From Methylotenera mobilis 13 (GTDB lineage Bacteria > Pseudomonadota > Gammaproteobacteria > Burkholderiales > Methylophilaceae), in NCBI RefSeq assembly GCF_000384255.1, contig NZ_KB913035.1, positions 124,001 through 188,000 on the forward strand: a stretch of DNA of 64,000 nucleotides, written 5' to 3'. The position numbers and the translations under genes were made by a program. Below are positions 63,890 through 64,000 of this stretch, piece by piece. Under the pieces are notes generated by a model, which saw only the letters and a program-made list of their open reading frames with translations, had not been told where the DNA came from and ran no database searches. The number at the start of each line of letters is the position of its first letter. Within the stretch, counting starts at the first letter, position 1.

Positions 63890-64000
63890 ATGACGCAGCT
63901 ACACAAAATTAATCAGGCAATTGCCAAACATGCCATTATCCATGCAGATAAAGTTGCTCTGCGCGGCCTAGATTGCAGCCTCACTTATGCTGAACTGCAA
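63890..64000 (+). CDS. AMP-binding ligase N-terminus (runs off window)
   Basis: 37 residues visible, MTQLHKINQAIAKHAIIHAD, then KVALRGLDCSLTYAELQ. The 'D-K-x-A-x...x-L-T-Y-x-E-L' pattern is the start of acyl-CoA synthetases and AMP ligases. Starts 2 bp after the haemolysin-family gene, so co-transcribed. Confidence 0.75.
   Translation, partial: MTQLHKINQAIAKHAIIHADKVALRGLDCSLTYAELQ

Noticed and set aside
1..64000. tRNA or rRNA genes as integration sites
   Set aside because: No tRNA-like cloverleaf or rRNA sequence was recognised anywhere; the attachment site is protein-coding (nrdJb).

Overview
The window looks like a chromosome segment of a betaproteobacterium, most likely a Methylophilaceae (Methylotenera-type) methylotroph. 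The basis is inference: the style of the conserved genes at the right (split B12-dependent ribonucleotide reductase nrdJa/nrdJb, waaA, TolC, an NtrC-type two-component system, an LTA-synthase-like sulfatase) and an AT-rich composition. No rRNA, tRNA or CRISPR array was recognised.

Layout. Positions 1-19848 are the right-hand part of one Tn7-like transposon (element A; its left end was not found in the window). Positions 19853-48529 are a second, complete Tn7-like transposon (element B, 28,677 bp). Positions 48535-64000 are ordinary chromosome. Element B starts with TGT, ends with ACA, is flanked by the 5-bp duplication AACAA, and lies 25 bp beyond the stop codon of nrdJb. Element A's right end abuts B's left end. 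Both right ends carry four CATAAG-type boxes at identical 21, 22 and 33 bp spacings, and the first box lies exactly 9 bases in from the terminal TGT at all three visible ends. This looks like two successive insertions at one nrdJb attachment site.

Element A: a metal-resistance-like operon fragment (1-640), an RlpA-like lipoprotein, an IS30-family insertion, an AbrB/MazE-like small protein, tnsABCD core I (minus strand, 3155-8814), an XRE regulator, an integrase-fold protein that has lost two of its three catalytic acids, a type I restriction-modification operon (hsdRMS) with a DUF3800 gene, and a TIR-domain gene broken by an IS3-family element.

Element B: on the left, a minus-strand operon of small conserved proteins (DUF3892, DUF2188) followed by a zinc-ribbon/HEPN protein, a PD-(D/E)XK-like protein and a HEPN protein (a candidate defence system), then a two-component system. 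In the middle, tnsABCD core II (minus strand, 27516-33135). On the right, a redox and aldehyde-detoxification cargo (LysR, PNPOx-like, TetR/YqhD-like, LLM, MDR alcohol dehydrogenases, old yellow enzyme, ArsR), then an HTH/sce7726/beta-protein/membrane-protein module preceded by a perfect 54-bp palindrome, next to the right end.

Chromosome: nrdJb and nrdJa with an NrdR-type box, waaA, an isochorismatase-like hydrolase, tolC and a pcm-like methyltransferase, an NtrC-type regulator and kinase, a porin-like protein with a PstS-like partner, an LTA-synthase-like enzyme, and a likely sigma-54-driven operon (thermostable-haemolysin family and an AMP-ligase that runs off the window).
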